DNA from: Lepturacanthus savala
Taxonomy: Eukaryota > Chordata > Actinopteri > Scombriformes > Trichiuridae
Reading direction: 5' to 3'
DNA: 64,000 bases
Assembly (NCBI GenBank): GCA_030544235.1
Contig: CM060472.1
Location: 15,001,654 to 15,065,653 of the forward strand
The translations under genes and the position numbers were made by a program. The notes under the pieces are model-generated. The model was not told the DNA's origin and made no database searches. It was given only the letters and a program-made list of their open reading frames with translations. Positions 1 through 12,900 of the stretch are shown piece after piece. Positions within the stretch are counted from its first letter, which is position 1; the number at the start of each line of letters is the position of its first letter.

Positions 1-744
1 GTCTATGCATCTTTTCGGGAATCAAATCCAACCAAAGCATCACAGAGAGAGAAGATTAAATGTTACATTTTTGTTATGAACCAGATATGTACCCACAACT
101 TCAAAAAGATACCTGAAAGCTTATTATTGCAATCCACTGCATTTCCACTTGCACATTGAATAATGAGCTTCAGGTCTTCAATTTAACCTCAACTCAGACA
201 GAAGGTAGAGAAATGACAGCGCTGTTTTTTCTCTGCAACAGTGTTATTTAGATGCAGGAGGTGCTGCTGCAATTTGTGCCTGTGAGTGAAACCAGAGGAA
301 TATATGCAAATGTGGAACAAAATTGTTGAAGTGAATTAGTCATTTGTGAGTCATCTGAAGGGAATGAGTCATTGGACACAGTCGCTTGTACAAGTCTGCT
401 TACAGTTTTCTGGATGACTTCCTGCCTGTTAATCACACTTGACTTTCTCTCTCTTAACTTTGTATCTTTACTTTTGTGTCTTTGCTCACTTTTCTCTTTT
501 TCTTTTTCCCTCACCCTCTTTCCCTCATTTCCTACCTCCTCCCATTAAGTATCATCTCTCCGCTACCCATTATCTCCTCCTCCTCTTGCTTTTCATCCCT
601 TCTCCATCTTATCCTCTATGTTCCACCTTGCTTCTTCTTTTGTCACTACCCCTTTCTTACACCATTATATTCCCTCATCATTCTTAATCATCTGATTACC
701 TCATCCCTCTTTTCATCTGCTCTTTCATCCTCCTCCCTCTGCAG
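1..744 (+). other. clcn1 intron (3' part)
   Basis: Non-coding. From about 430 to 744 the + strand is strongly C/T-rich, running into the acceptor of the first visible exon. Open frames here are artefacts of that composition. Confidence 0.8.
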
Positions 745-900
745 TTGATGCCCAGGGAGTGTATCAACTCTCTGTTTGATAACTTTACCTGGACGAAGAT
801 TTCGGGGCCTCCGCTTCCACCTGGACTGGGTCGGTCTTCAGCCTGGCTGCATCCCAACGTCAGTGTCTTCATCATCTTGTTGCTCTTCTTCCTCATGAAG
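745..900 (+). CDS. clcn1: clcn1 exon (expected equivalent of human exon 11)
   Basis: The acceptor is a long pyrimidine tract ending CTGCAG, and the donor is AAG|GTCTGT. The 52 codons are phase 0 at both ends. The exon encodes the extracellular loop beginning LMPRECINSLFDN and the hydrophobic helix FIILLLFFLMK that precedes the next selectivity segment. The acceptor was chosen because it keeps the frame open and matches the ClC-1 loop. Confidence 0.93.
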
Positions 901-3900
901 GTCTGTGGGATTTAGAAAATGTGTTGTTGCATGTGTGTGTCCCCAGATTTAATTTGTTTGTGCAGCTCAAGTACGTATTATTTTGCAAGTGTGTTTGTAT
1001 AAGAGTGGATGCTTGGGATATGCATAAGCATGTTTGCCTATGTGTGAATATGCAGGTGTGTGCGTAGTTTCAATTGACGTCAGCATTTTCGTCATTATTC
1101 TCATCTTCATTAGGGACATTTCTTGCAGGTCGTTCCTGGTGTGTGTGTGTGTGTGTGTGTGTGTGTCTTCCTCCTCTTCTTCATGTCCAAGGTCATCAGC
1201 CTTGGCAGGCTGCCAGCAGTTGTAGCTTTCTTATGTTTTCTTTAAAGCAATCAGCCACACATGCGCATGCATGAACATGTGCATGTGCATGCACACGCAC
1301 ACACATGCTGGAGACTTACCATTCCTGTTATGCTCTCAGTTCTTTACTTAAATATTTTATGAACAGAAATGTGTGCATAAATCTGGTCTATAGTTACTGA
1401 GTTGACTGAATCAGCAGGAAGTTCATGAAACTGTGAAGTCTGTAAAAAATTCTCAGTATGCGTAGAGATGTAGAAACGATGAGTAACACAGTATAGATAA
1501 AACATATTAATGTGATGCACATAAACAATGCAGTCAGCAATCATTGAATGCTACTGTAGCACTCTGACATATCATCTTAGATGTATACATATATGTTCAA
1601 AGCAGCAACATTAATTTAATAACTGCAACTGTACTACTTATTAAGACTTAAATGAAATTTCTGTTCAAAAACAACAATAACAACAGCAGCATCCATTTTC
1701 TCATACATAGAAAATGCTCCCTTCAAACATCCCCTTTTTGTCATGCAGTCAGCAAGCCGCTCCTTGGTACAGTAGCTGACCACATGATCTGCTGAATAGT
1801 CTAAGAGTGGATGAGCTTCTTGACACTGCTGATTACGAAATTGAGTCTCTTCTCTGACTGATTTGGTGGACTTGATATCAAAAAGAGAGTGACTGTCTGC
1901 TACACGCAATGGACAAATTGTTAAGTGTGCATCACTGGTGGTAAGCTCTGAGTAGTGTAGTTAAGAACATTGCACTGTCAATGTCATTTCCAAGTACCAA
2001 GGTCAGACAACTCTCCTGATCCTTTTTGACTGCCAGCATATTTGTGAGAATCATATTTGATTCTCTTCCATCAGCATGACTTTAATGTCTACATCTGAAT
2101 GGAATCACTTAACACTACTAGTATCAAAGATATCTTCTCCCAAATCTTTTGATTTTCAGTTTGCATAGTGCAGGGTCTGAACAGTAGCATGCTTTGTACT
2201 GATAAAACAAGATGTGTTGCCAATTATGTTGGCTTTAATCTGGATTGACACCTGGATCGACTTTTGACATAGTAGCTCCCAACTGCTGCATAGTGTCTTT
2301 CACTCTGTTTTACCAATACAGAGAAGCATCAGCTAGTACATAAACAAACTTCTTTATCATCCAAAGAGCTCCTTTGCGTTGAGTTTCTTGGAATGAAAAT
2401 ATTTAGAGTTAACTGTTTAACTTGTAAAAATGCTGCTTCAATGTTAATGGAGTTCAGCAGCCTTTTGACAGCCATGGTCATCAACAAGGACTCATATAGG
2501 CATATAGGTTGAATTTTTTGGAAACTCTTGAGTGTTCATTTCTTCAGTCTCTTATACCTAATCTAGCTTTAGGTAGAACATCATCAGGTTTCTCCTTGAG
2601 TTTGCATACTCACCTTGTATAGATGCATGTCTGACTTTCATCTTTCACCTCTGCAAACACATCGTTCCTTTTCCAGTTGTGTGTGTTTGGCAGACATGAA
2701 GGCATCATCATTCACATTAAGGGGATAGGTTGGTATTTTTGACATGAATCTGTATAGCATCCCTGTCATCAGTATCGTACACTCACACTGACTTACCTCC
2801 GACAGAGTCCTGTGAGCCGAGTTCAGGTCCGGTTCTGGTCAAAACGAAAGTAGTCTTTTTTCTCATACAGCATGGGTTCAAAAGAGTGGTATATATGCAT
2901 CACAAAACCAATAACCATGAAAAAGTCCCAGCTCTGTACAACTGAGGATGTTTCCAGTGTTTGCTTGGCCTTGGTTTCACTGTCTTTGTTTTCAGACTAA
3001 GGTCTTCATGAGTATTGAGTGTCTGTGTGTCTATGCATCAGATTGACCATGATTACTCCCTACAGGCTGTATTGATGTGTGAGGTGCTCATACCTCAGCA
3101 TCAGGAAATTCATCATCTGTAGGTGTCTCTTCCTCAATTTAATTTCATGTGTTATCGTTTTTCTCTTTGAGTCCAGCTTCTGGTAACATGGAATGATTTT
3201 CTGTCACTTCCAAATGGTTGTCCCTTACTCCATTGCTTGTGGACCATCTATGTTTTGAAGACTGATGTCCCTGAACATAGTTGCCCCTGTGCCTAACAAA
3301 CACCGCCACACCTGGACCTTCCACTCCATGCAATCCACCTGCTTGTAGTAGACTTTTTTCCCCACTTTTATCACACATCACTGAGCCACAGTTGTTCATT
3401 GGGCTCTTTGAAGCATTACCTTTCTGCAAATGCTCTCCTTTTACATGTAGTGCTATAATGTGATGGGTTATCAAAGTATTGGAGCTAGTATCTTCTAGAG
3501 CTGGTGCCTTATCAGTGCAAAGTGAAGGCAGATTTAGATTTTGGAATTGTTGGCACTGTTCCAAAAAGTCATTGTTGTCAAATTATTCAGTCCTGGTACA
3601 AAAAAGAAGCAAATGCATATTTCACCTCTTTAGTAGACATGGAAATAAAGTTTGCTGTAGCTTTAAATAGGATTTTGGCAGAAAAGACACTCATCCCGCT
3701 TACCATCTGCACAGAAAAATTAAAAAAAAAAAAAAATCTATTCTCTCTTTGCTTCCTCCTGTGCCTGTGCAACAGTTCATTCATTCAACAGTAGTATGGG
3801 ATTGGTATCGGGCTGATACACTCGACTCAGGACTCAGGTATTACATTGGATCGGAAGAAACCTGGATCATACTTTTTACTATTATGACGAAGTCTAAGGC

Positions 3901-6900
3901 TGTCTTCCAGTCACATCTGTCTTGTCACATGGCCTCTCTTCATGCGTGGAAGACGATGAACACTTATCCAGCAGTAAATAAAGCGGTTCTCTATCTCAGC
4001 TATTGGCAGACCCACTAATGATTTTTGCTTTGGTTTACTGTGTTTGATGCATGTTTCCCAGTTTTTTCACAATGTGAAGTGTGAAAGTGTTAAGAAGTGT
4101 GGCATATTCATTATCATAATCTGAGCAGGCCAGTAGTTAACCAGTCTGTCGATTAAGGCATGTCAATGTGTGAAAAGCACAGGCGCATGGTGAAAATTCT
4201 GCTCTCTAAATACTCAGAGTACTGACCCGCCTACAGTCTGTCTGTTACTGCAGGAAACATCAAGCTGTTGCTCCCTTCTGTTTGGTGAAAATCTGCAGCT
4301 TCTCAAGAACTCAAGCAGAGAACAATAAAGAAGTGAGAAACGGGAAGAGCAGATTACTATTTCAGTACATACCAAATTTCTTCATTTCATACTTGTACTT
4401 GGTATCTAATCTTTATCAAAATCAGACAAGCAACCAGGATGCATTAGTCGGCAGGCATTGTGAGAGATCATTTCACTGTGATTTTCTGTCCAGTAAACCA
4501 CCAAGTTGTTGAGATTCAGCTATCTTTCAACTGTGCTTTTCTAAATCAAGCAGGGTCTGAGAATCAAACTGAAGATAAAACAATCTAAAGCCAACATTGT
4601 AAATAACGAAAGCCAAACTTCTGTTAATTAACTCTTAATTTCAACAAGTGAAAGGGAAATTAAATTTAAAAAAAATACTAATAATTGCCCTTGGACTCCA
4701 TAAAATCCTTTTGCCCTTTCAGAGTCAACCTCGCTGTATATCACCCCGCTCTAAAGTTAAATTAAGCATGAATACCACAAAAATAATCCTATCAACAGGA
4801 TATTAAAGCCTGTCGCTCCCTGTCATACACTGCATTGGTTGAGTCATGGTGATTCTCAGCTGAGCAGAGCAGCTCCCTGTAGTGAAAATTTAATTCAACC
4901 AAAACTGAGAGTGGCTGGTAAAATGCTGCTCACAATATAACACACACACTCAAACATTCTCTCGCTGTGTTTCTCTGCTTTTCTGTCACCCTCTGTTGCT
5001 GTCAACCCTTCTCTAATCCACAACTCAAACACTCTGTATCTATCCCTTTCTGTGTTTATGCTTCTCACTTTTACCCTAAACAGGATTAGACTGCTGTCCA
5101 ACAGAAAAGCAAATCATAGGAATGTCATGTCGATAAGAACAGAATAACTTAGAAAAGAAATACTGAATATAACTATGCATCACACTAGCAGGTTGCGTTT
5201 CAAGTCCAATGACCCATATGTAGTCGAAACTTAATCATTTTTATGCCTGGAAGTAAATTGATGTGCTCACAGGTGTACACATTGTTTTCTGCATTAAAGA
5301 AACTGTAAAAACAAGTGTGAAAAAACATAAATAGAAGGAAGTTGGCTCAAACTAAGTTTGTTACACATATCGTGTGTTTTTTGCAGCTTGTTTTCTTTAT
5401 TGTATTCAGTTGACCTCTGGTGATTTTAATTAAGCCCTAATCAGGCATCAGTTGGATTACTGTTTAAATGGAAACACATTTAAAGACAGACAGCAGTGTG
5501 TCACGTTTCTGTTCACTCTCAGCACCAATGACTGGCTAACACCAACCCCTCATCTCATTGTAGATTGAGATTTGTTTGTATTAGAGGCCAGCATCCAGAA
5601 TGCACACTTTTTATTTCTCTGTCTGAAAATGAGTGTTCTCACAATGAGATATCGAGTGCTGTGACATATAAGATGTTGGAGTTAATAGTGGGCTTGCCTG
5701 CTCTGAGGCTGATGCTGGATTGTGCTGTAACAGGAACAACAAACTCAATTGAAAAATAATTAATTTTATAGAAAGCTATGACTTTTTTGATTTCATCTCT
5801 CTCTACTACGCAAACACCATTCCCCCCTCTATTTTTACTTTCCTTGATCCCCACATTGTCCTCAATCAAACGTCAGAGCTTCCTTTATGTCTCACTGTTT
5901 CGACATCCATCTGTCTGGATGTGTGACAACGATGAAGGGTGTGTGTGTGTGCCCTTAATGTGTGTCTCTACATGAATGTGTTTGACTGTCAGGATTAAAA
6001 GAGAGCAGACAGTGAGTATAGTCCCCCCCTCTACCATCAGGATAGCAGCCAGCCTGTGAGAGACGTGCTAATGAGTTTTTATCTTGTACCACAGTAATTA
6101 AGTTTTCAAACGATGATGACAAACGATGTTTAGAATAGTAATCTGGACTGCCAGAATGTGGCGCCTCTGAAGGGATGCACACACACATACACACACACAC
6201 ACACCAGAAATCCAGAGCTTGTGTAAAGGTAATCATTATCGCTGATGAGCTCTTCTGCAGCCAAGAACAAAGCATATTATTAGGAAACCTATTTTGAAGT
6301 GACATTCTGATGAATACAGATATTGTTTGGAGACAAACAGAGTGAGTGCCATCTGAAGGGCGAGTTTAGCTTTAATTTTCCCTGTAGAGGAGGTTGTACG
6401 TTTGCTCTTTTCACCCACTCACTCTTATACAGTCACACAGCAACTGGGAGCTGCCCAGTACCCATAGACCACTATCAACAGCCGCTTCACTAGAGCAGCT
6501 TTTGATTAAGTGCCTTGCTCAAGGACACCCAAGGATGATTGCACCTCCACACAGATACACATATAAATGAAACAGATTTACCACTCTACAACTGAAAAAT
6601 ATGTGTTCAAATAAGACTTTTCTTTTTCTCTTTTTTAAATGCGAACATGGAGATTAGAGCTCAAAAGGTTGCAGGGACTTCATCACTGCAGTTGCTATGC
6701 AACATGACATCTTGGAAGCGATCTAATTAATATTAGGTGGGTAACCTGCAGAAACAAAGGAGATATTATTGAAAATGGTAACAAAATCAAGAAAAAATGT
6801 TGATCTGTTTGCTCTTGAAGAGACAATGAGATTATTTTCTTGTGATTATGGAGTAGGTGTCCTGGCGTGTTGAACGATTCAAACTAGGAATATAATATAA

Positions 6901-9900
6901 TACATAAAGATAATATAATATAATTATTACAAATATGAATACAATCTTTAGACACATTCAACTAAATAAATATATCAATTATATGTCTACTATATATGTC
7001 TAGATATGACTATCTATCTCAAAGATTGTGACTTGCTGGTCTACTTTTCAATACTGTCTGGACAACATAAGCATGTACACTATGTAAACAATGAGGCAAT
7101 AGAGACCTTAAATTTCTGGGTCTGACTGTGACGGAGGAACTGTCCTGGTGCACTAACAGTTTCAAAAATTTCCTATTAACCTCTACCTCTGTCGCATTGA
7201 GAGTCTGTTGACCTACTGTGTGTTAGTGTGGTTTACCAGCTGCACAACGGCTGAACAACAGGCACTACAGAGGGTGATAAAGACTGCTGGGAAAATCCTC
7301 AGGGCCCCTCTACCAGACATCACCACTGTCTATACCTCCCGCTGCCTACACTAATCCATTAGCATCATCAGGGACTATCCAGCTCATGATGTCTCTGCCC
7401 TGCTCTCAGTCAACCGATACAAGGAGAAACAGTTTTTACCCCCAAGAAGTCAGCCTGCTAAACAAACAATCCAATCTCACTCCATTTCTGCCAAGTCTGT
7501 TCCACTAGAAGCTGCTAAATGCTGCTAAGTCTTACACAATGTACCTTTTAGTGTCAAGATATATCATATTTGGAGACAAGCCTACAGTACTTTCAAGTAT
7601 TGTATGTATCCAAAGCCTGATCATATATCTTATTCCTCTTTGTCGTAGACCTCTGTTATTTATGTTAACACTGATCACATTTTTAGTCACTGGAGAGTAG
7701 TTCTATATATATTGCAGATGCTACTGGGCATTTACAGGAATATGTAAGCTTGTTTGCTACATATCATACCCACTTGATTAAAGTTTGAGAAATATTGGAT
7801 TTAAATCCAACAATAAATTCATTTATCATAAGGTTTGTTGACAGTAAGAAAATTATAGAAAATCTTTAGCCAAACCTTTATGAGGGATGCTAGGATCTAG
7901 AAAGAGGTCCTTGCTTGAGACTGTAATAGTACAGTTTGTTATTGGTCTCTATGTAGTGTGAATGCTTCATGTTTCTTTTACTGTAGTTCTGGATGTCTGC
8001 AGTAGCCACCACCATGCCCATTCCGTCTGGAGCCTTCATGCCTGTCTTTATCCTGGGTGAGTCTCAACACTCACCATCATTATTTGATTATTTCAGTGTC
8101 TAGCTCATGTTCTTATTTTTATGAAAATGTAAGGAAGACAACATTAGTTTGCAAGTTTTTAACTTTTAACATTGCTGTTACAGTTGTATGATTAATCAGG
8201 CCGTGTAAACTTCAGTTTTCAATTATTGGTGTTTGACCAGATTGAATTTATGTTACTCGGGGTTTTTTATTTTGTGTACCTTCATGTCAGCTGATTATTA
8301 CACATTATCAATATTTTAGGAATAAGTGTTTATGTGGTTTCCAGTTCATCTCATTAGTTTTTGTTTTTGTGTTCAGAGCGTGACCTTTTAAAATATGCAT
8401 CATTACCAGCAAAAAAACAAGTGAAAAAAACTGCGCTCCAGATATGCTGGGTCAAGGTGTGTGTTTCTGTATAGTTTTAAGATGTGATTGCTTTGCTCTG
8501 TCACACTTGTTAATGATTACAACCCATTACCCATTACAGGGGTAAAATAAAGGAAACAAAACTGTAGTAGATACAGGTGCAGTTATGTGACAGTAGTGTT
8601 TCTATTTTGGTCTATTTCAGAAATGATTCACTTTAATTTGACAAATCAATGTCTGTGAAGCAGGTAATATAACAAAAATTCAGTCAGTCATTAGGGACAC
8701 AGGCGTCTGCAGGAGCCAATCCCACTATAAATAACAAATAGTCAATTGTTGTTCTATTCATTTATAGAAACACTTACAGAACATTATTTTTTACTAGTAA
8801 AGGACTTGTAGATTGTGTTGGCAGTTTCACTTACATCTTGCTTCTTGCAAATATGTTGCTTTCTCTTCTACTCTGGTATCTCTGTCTTCAATGAAAAGGA
8901 TAATCCTGTTAGAAATTATTCATTTCATCAGCCTTTCCACCATCTGCGATTACTAGAAACCTGAAGACTTGAGTTCTGTTTGCTCTGGTGATGTACGATG
9001 TCAAATGCAATTCAGGCTGACAATCTTATTGTTGATATTTGTGTTGACAGTATTCATACAAATGTCTCTAAAATGCCACTTATGCCATTCTTCCAAGGAT
9101 AGTCTTTTATTTATTTACAGCTGTTTGAAAGCTAACTTTTAGTTTGTCTTTACTTTTGCAGGAGCTGCATTCGGCCGGCTGGTAGGGGAGATCATGGCCA
9201 CCTTGTTTCCTCATGGGATTGTGTTTGATAGCATCCTTTACCGCATTATCCCTGGAGGGTACGCAGTCATTGGTTAGTCTCCCTTTCTTCCTCTTTCCTT
9301 CTTATGAATCCCTCCCGTCCTTGTTTTATCCTACATGCAGGGGTAACATGCAGAACCTGAAAGACTATACACTATTACGTGAGGAGAGGTGTGTCTTAGA
9401 ACAGCAGCCAGGAGCCTGACTGCTGTTTTAAATCATGAACCCATCCTTTAAGGCATATTATTTAATGAATTGCAACAATATTTCACCAACAATTTTGCTG
9501 TTGTGTCACTCATTTGTTTGGACTCTGCCTTTCTAAAACCCATACTGTTCAAAGTCTTAACTGTCAAGCTGTCCACCTCCCCTCCCCTTTATCACCCCTC
9601 TTCCTCCTCTCTGTCTTCCTCTTTGTCCTCCTTAACTGTCAACCTCCTGCACCCTTAGCTTGTCAACATTGGTCAAGATGCCCTCTTCCTTCTCTCTGCT
9701 CCAACTTCCTCCTCCTATCCTGTCAACCTCTCTGGCCCTTTTGTTGTCAAGTTGTCCTCCCCAACTAATCTTCCTCATCTCCCTGTCCCATCTTCATCAT
9801 CCTCTCCCTCCCCCTCTTCTGCCTTTCCATCAGAGCATGTGCTCCTTTTGCTCTGACAGTAAAATGTCACCATGGGTTCCCTCCACTCTCCTCACCTCAG

Positions 9901-12900
9901 CCACTGACCCAGAAACATGGCCTTTCTTTCAGTCCTCCTCCTGTTGCCCTACAAAGCTCATCCCTCCTCTTCCTCCCTCTCTTCCATTTCCATTCTGTTC
10001 TCTTTCATCCTGCTTTTTGTCCCTCTCTTTGAATCCCTCTCACTCTAATATTCTTCTTCTTGTGACCTTTGTTAGCTTTTTGCCACCCCCCATCTTATTA
10101 ATCTATTTTTGCTTGAAAGAATCTTTTTGTGTAACTTTTTTGTCCTCTTCCTCTCACTGCCTTTCCCTTTTTTCACTCAGCTATACTCTTTCCTCCCCCA
10201 TCCCCCTTCTCATTGCCACCCCTCTCCTGATCATATTTGATTCTTCCTTTTCTCTTTTTGATCTGATTCTTCCTGTCTAGACCCTTTTTTATTCATCTTG
10301 CCAATTATATCCTGGTCTCTTGCTCTAACTTTTAGCCTTTACTCCACTTTAATATTATTTCTTTTTGCTGTCCCTGCTACCTATCACATTTACTCCCTTC
10401 ATCCTGCTTCTCAAGTCCTTTTTTTCCCATGTCTTCTTTTTTTCTGTCTCTCTCCTCCATTCTCCCTCTACGCCCCAATCATCTTTTTATTTTTCCTTCC
10501 TCTTTACCTTCCATCCTTCCTTCCTATCCCCCCACACCCACCCTCCTTCCTTTTCAATCCTTCAACCCTCCCTCCCTTCATCATCCCATGTGTCTGACAG
10601 GAGCGGCAGCGTTGACCGGGGCAGTGACTCACACGGTGTCCACAGCAGTTATCTGCTTTGAGCTGACAGGCCAGATCTCACACATCCTGCCCATGATGGT
10701 GGCAGTAATCCTGGCCAACATGGTGGCCCAGGGCCTTCAGCCCTCCCTGTACGACTCCATCATCCAGGTCAAGAAGCTGCCGTACCTGCCGGAGCTCGGC
10801 TTTGGCCACATGAGGTTTGTACATGGCTGATGATTCCATGTGGAGGAATAACAAGGTCCTCTACTGTGGAACTGCCAAATATATTTTTAGGAGATGGTCT
10901 TGTATTGCTTTTGGTTGTTGTGTAAAATGAGATGCTGAAAGCTACAACAGAATGGAAAACAGGTTAAACAGATGTAATTGCTACAGCAGTCTACACTAAA
11001 TGTTGTAGTGGGTCTAATTGTGTTTTTAACCTTGCAGCTATAGGCAGACACAAGCAATTAAAGTAGCATATTTTGAAATAACAGGAAATTAGGTGCTAAG
11101 TCAAGAAGTAAAGATCCAATTATAGGAACAAGGTCAGTTTTTAAAGCTCAGGCATGCAATTTTAGTTGTTAGTTTTTACAAAGCATATTTCTATTGTAGG
11201 ATTAAAAAGAAAAAGAAAAGAAAAATTATGCAGCTGGGAGAGGAAAATAATATTCAGGGGAAAACAATCTGAGATTAAAGTTGTAAATTTTCAGGAAATA
11301 AAACTCGAAACAACCTCTTTGCAAGCTTGGATCGATATGTTTTTTTCTTGTAAATTTACGACTATAATCTTTGAAATATTACCCCTCTCCCCTGGCTCTG
11401 TAATTATTTGTTTTTGGCCCTAATATGCTGTCATAGTGTTAACAGTTAATTTATTTCTTTAAAAGATAGAATCTTTACAAGTAGTTGTGTACACTTTCAC
11501 AGAAGTGTATCTGTTCTACAGCCAATACAATGTCTTTGTGGAAGACATCATGGTGAGGAAGGTGAAGTTCATGTCCTCACAGTCCACCTACAGAGAGGTC
11601 AAACTCCTGCTGGATTCCTCTTCACTCAAAACAATCCCACTGGTGGATTCAAAAGGTAAAAAGGTTATTCAGAATTTAATCTAAAAAGTTTCTATCAAAC
11701 TTTCTTTTAAACACAATATGTTTTATTTTGATTGAATTATATACCAATAAAACAACCTTAGGAATATTATTTGACATGTCCCTAGAAAATCCAGAGAAAG
11801 ATTAGGTATAAAAAATGTTTTGTCACCTTATTAATGAAATCATGCATAATTCCAGCTACTATCAAGCTCTGTAAGATGAGATGAGTTTTCCTCCTGCTTC
11901 CAGAGTCTATGATACTATTGGGCAGCATTGAGAGGTTGGAGCTGCTGGCTCTCTGTGATTGGTGGTTGTCACCAGAAAGGCGGCTCCTGATGCAGGTGAG
12001 GACAGTCTGAGGCTGCCTGTTTAAAAGAATTAATGAATTGCACTGATTTTCAAACCTTTCTGGTACTGCTGTATGGAACATTATATCATCAACACAAAGT
12101 CAATTACAAAGTACACAGTGTACAATATTAGAAGAACCATATAAGTACTGCAGATAACATCCATTAAAGATTATGATTTGAAAATATTATCACAAAAAAC
12201 AGGCACACTCACATAAAAATAACAATCAATTTCATTATTTAACTGAATAGCCCATTCATCTACATAATATCATGATTATTTCATGATAATTTGGACCACT
12301 TTCTTTTAGCTGAAGCTGTTTTGCCCATCTGTATTGGAAAGTCAGTTATGCTTTTCACAAATATCCTTCATTGGAATGAATAGAACTGTAAATAATGTAA
12401 GAGACAATGGCTATGTTTAGTTTGTGGACTGTTGCTCGGAACAAAACTAGACATTTAAGTAAGCAATCTTGAATTTTAACAAACAGTAATAAACATTTTC
12501 CCACTTTTCTTTACAACAACTAATCAATTCATACAGAAAAACAAAGACAGATTAATTGCTAATGAAAATTAGTCACAGCCTAAAATGCGTAAATTGTTTT
12601 AAAGTTTAATGAGGTAGCACATACTTTTCACAGTGAATTAAATTCTGATAGTGTGACAACTGCAGTCTGTATTGATCTGTTTACCTGGATTTGGATTCAG
12701 GGTCTCAGTCTACAGGAGCAGAATCCATCTCAGAAACAAAGCTGGGAATCTTTTGCCTTCGTAGATGAGGAAGAAGAGGAGGATGGAGAGAAGGTAAAGG
12801 GTTTTAATTTACCACATTTGTTGTCACGCCACCAGTGACTATATAGCTATAGTCAAATGTGATTTGTTTTAATTTTTCAGTTAAAAGTGCTGTTTTACCA

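Larger units (their letters stand above)
901..7986 (+). other. clcn1 intron, about 7.1 kb
   Basis: Holds a GT microsatellite (1139-1166), an alternating purine-pyrimidine TGCATG-type stretch (1262-1308), an unrecognised minus-strand relic (1634-3564), a CA run (6177-6204), a short fish repeat (6430-6532) and a decayed LINE RT tail (about 7100-7520). No further clcn1 exon is needed by phase or alignment. Confidence 0.8.

Noticed and set aside
9660..10280. A 206-codon + strand open frame
   Set aside because: Composition is C/T only. The absence of stops follows from lack of TAA/TAG/TGA in pyrimidine DNA; it lies in a clcn1 intron.
10298..10661. Open frames of about 100 codons overlapping the pore exon
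   Set aside because: They arise from the pyrimidine tract and run into the real exon; only the phase-1 frame from 10601 matches ClC-1.
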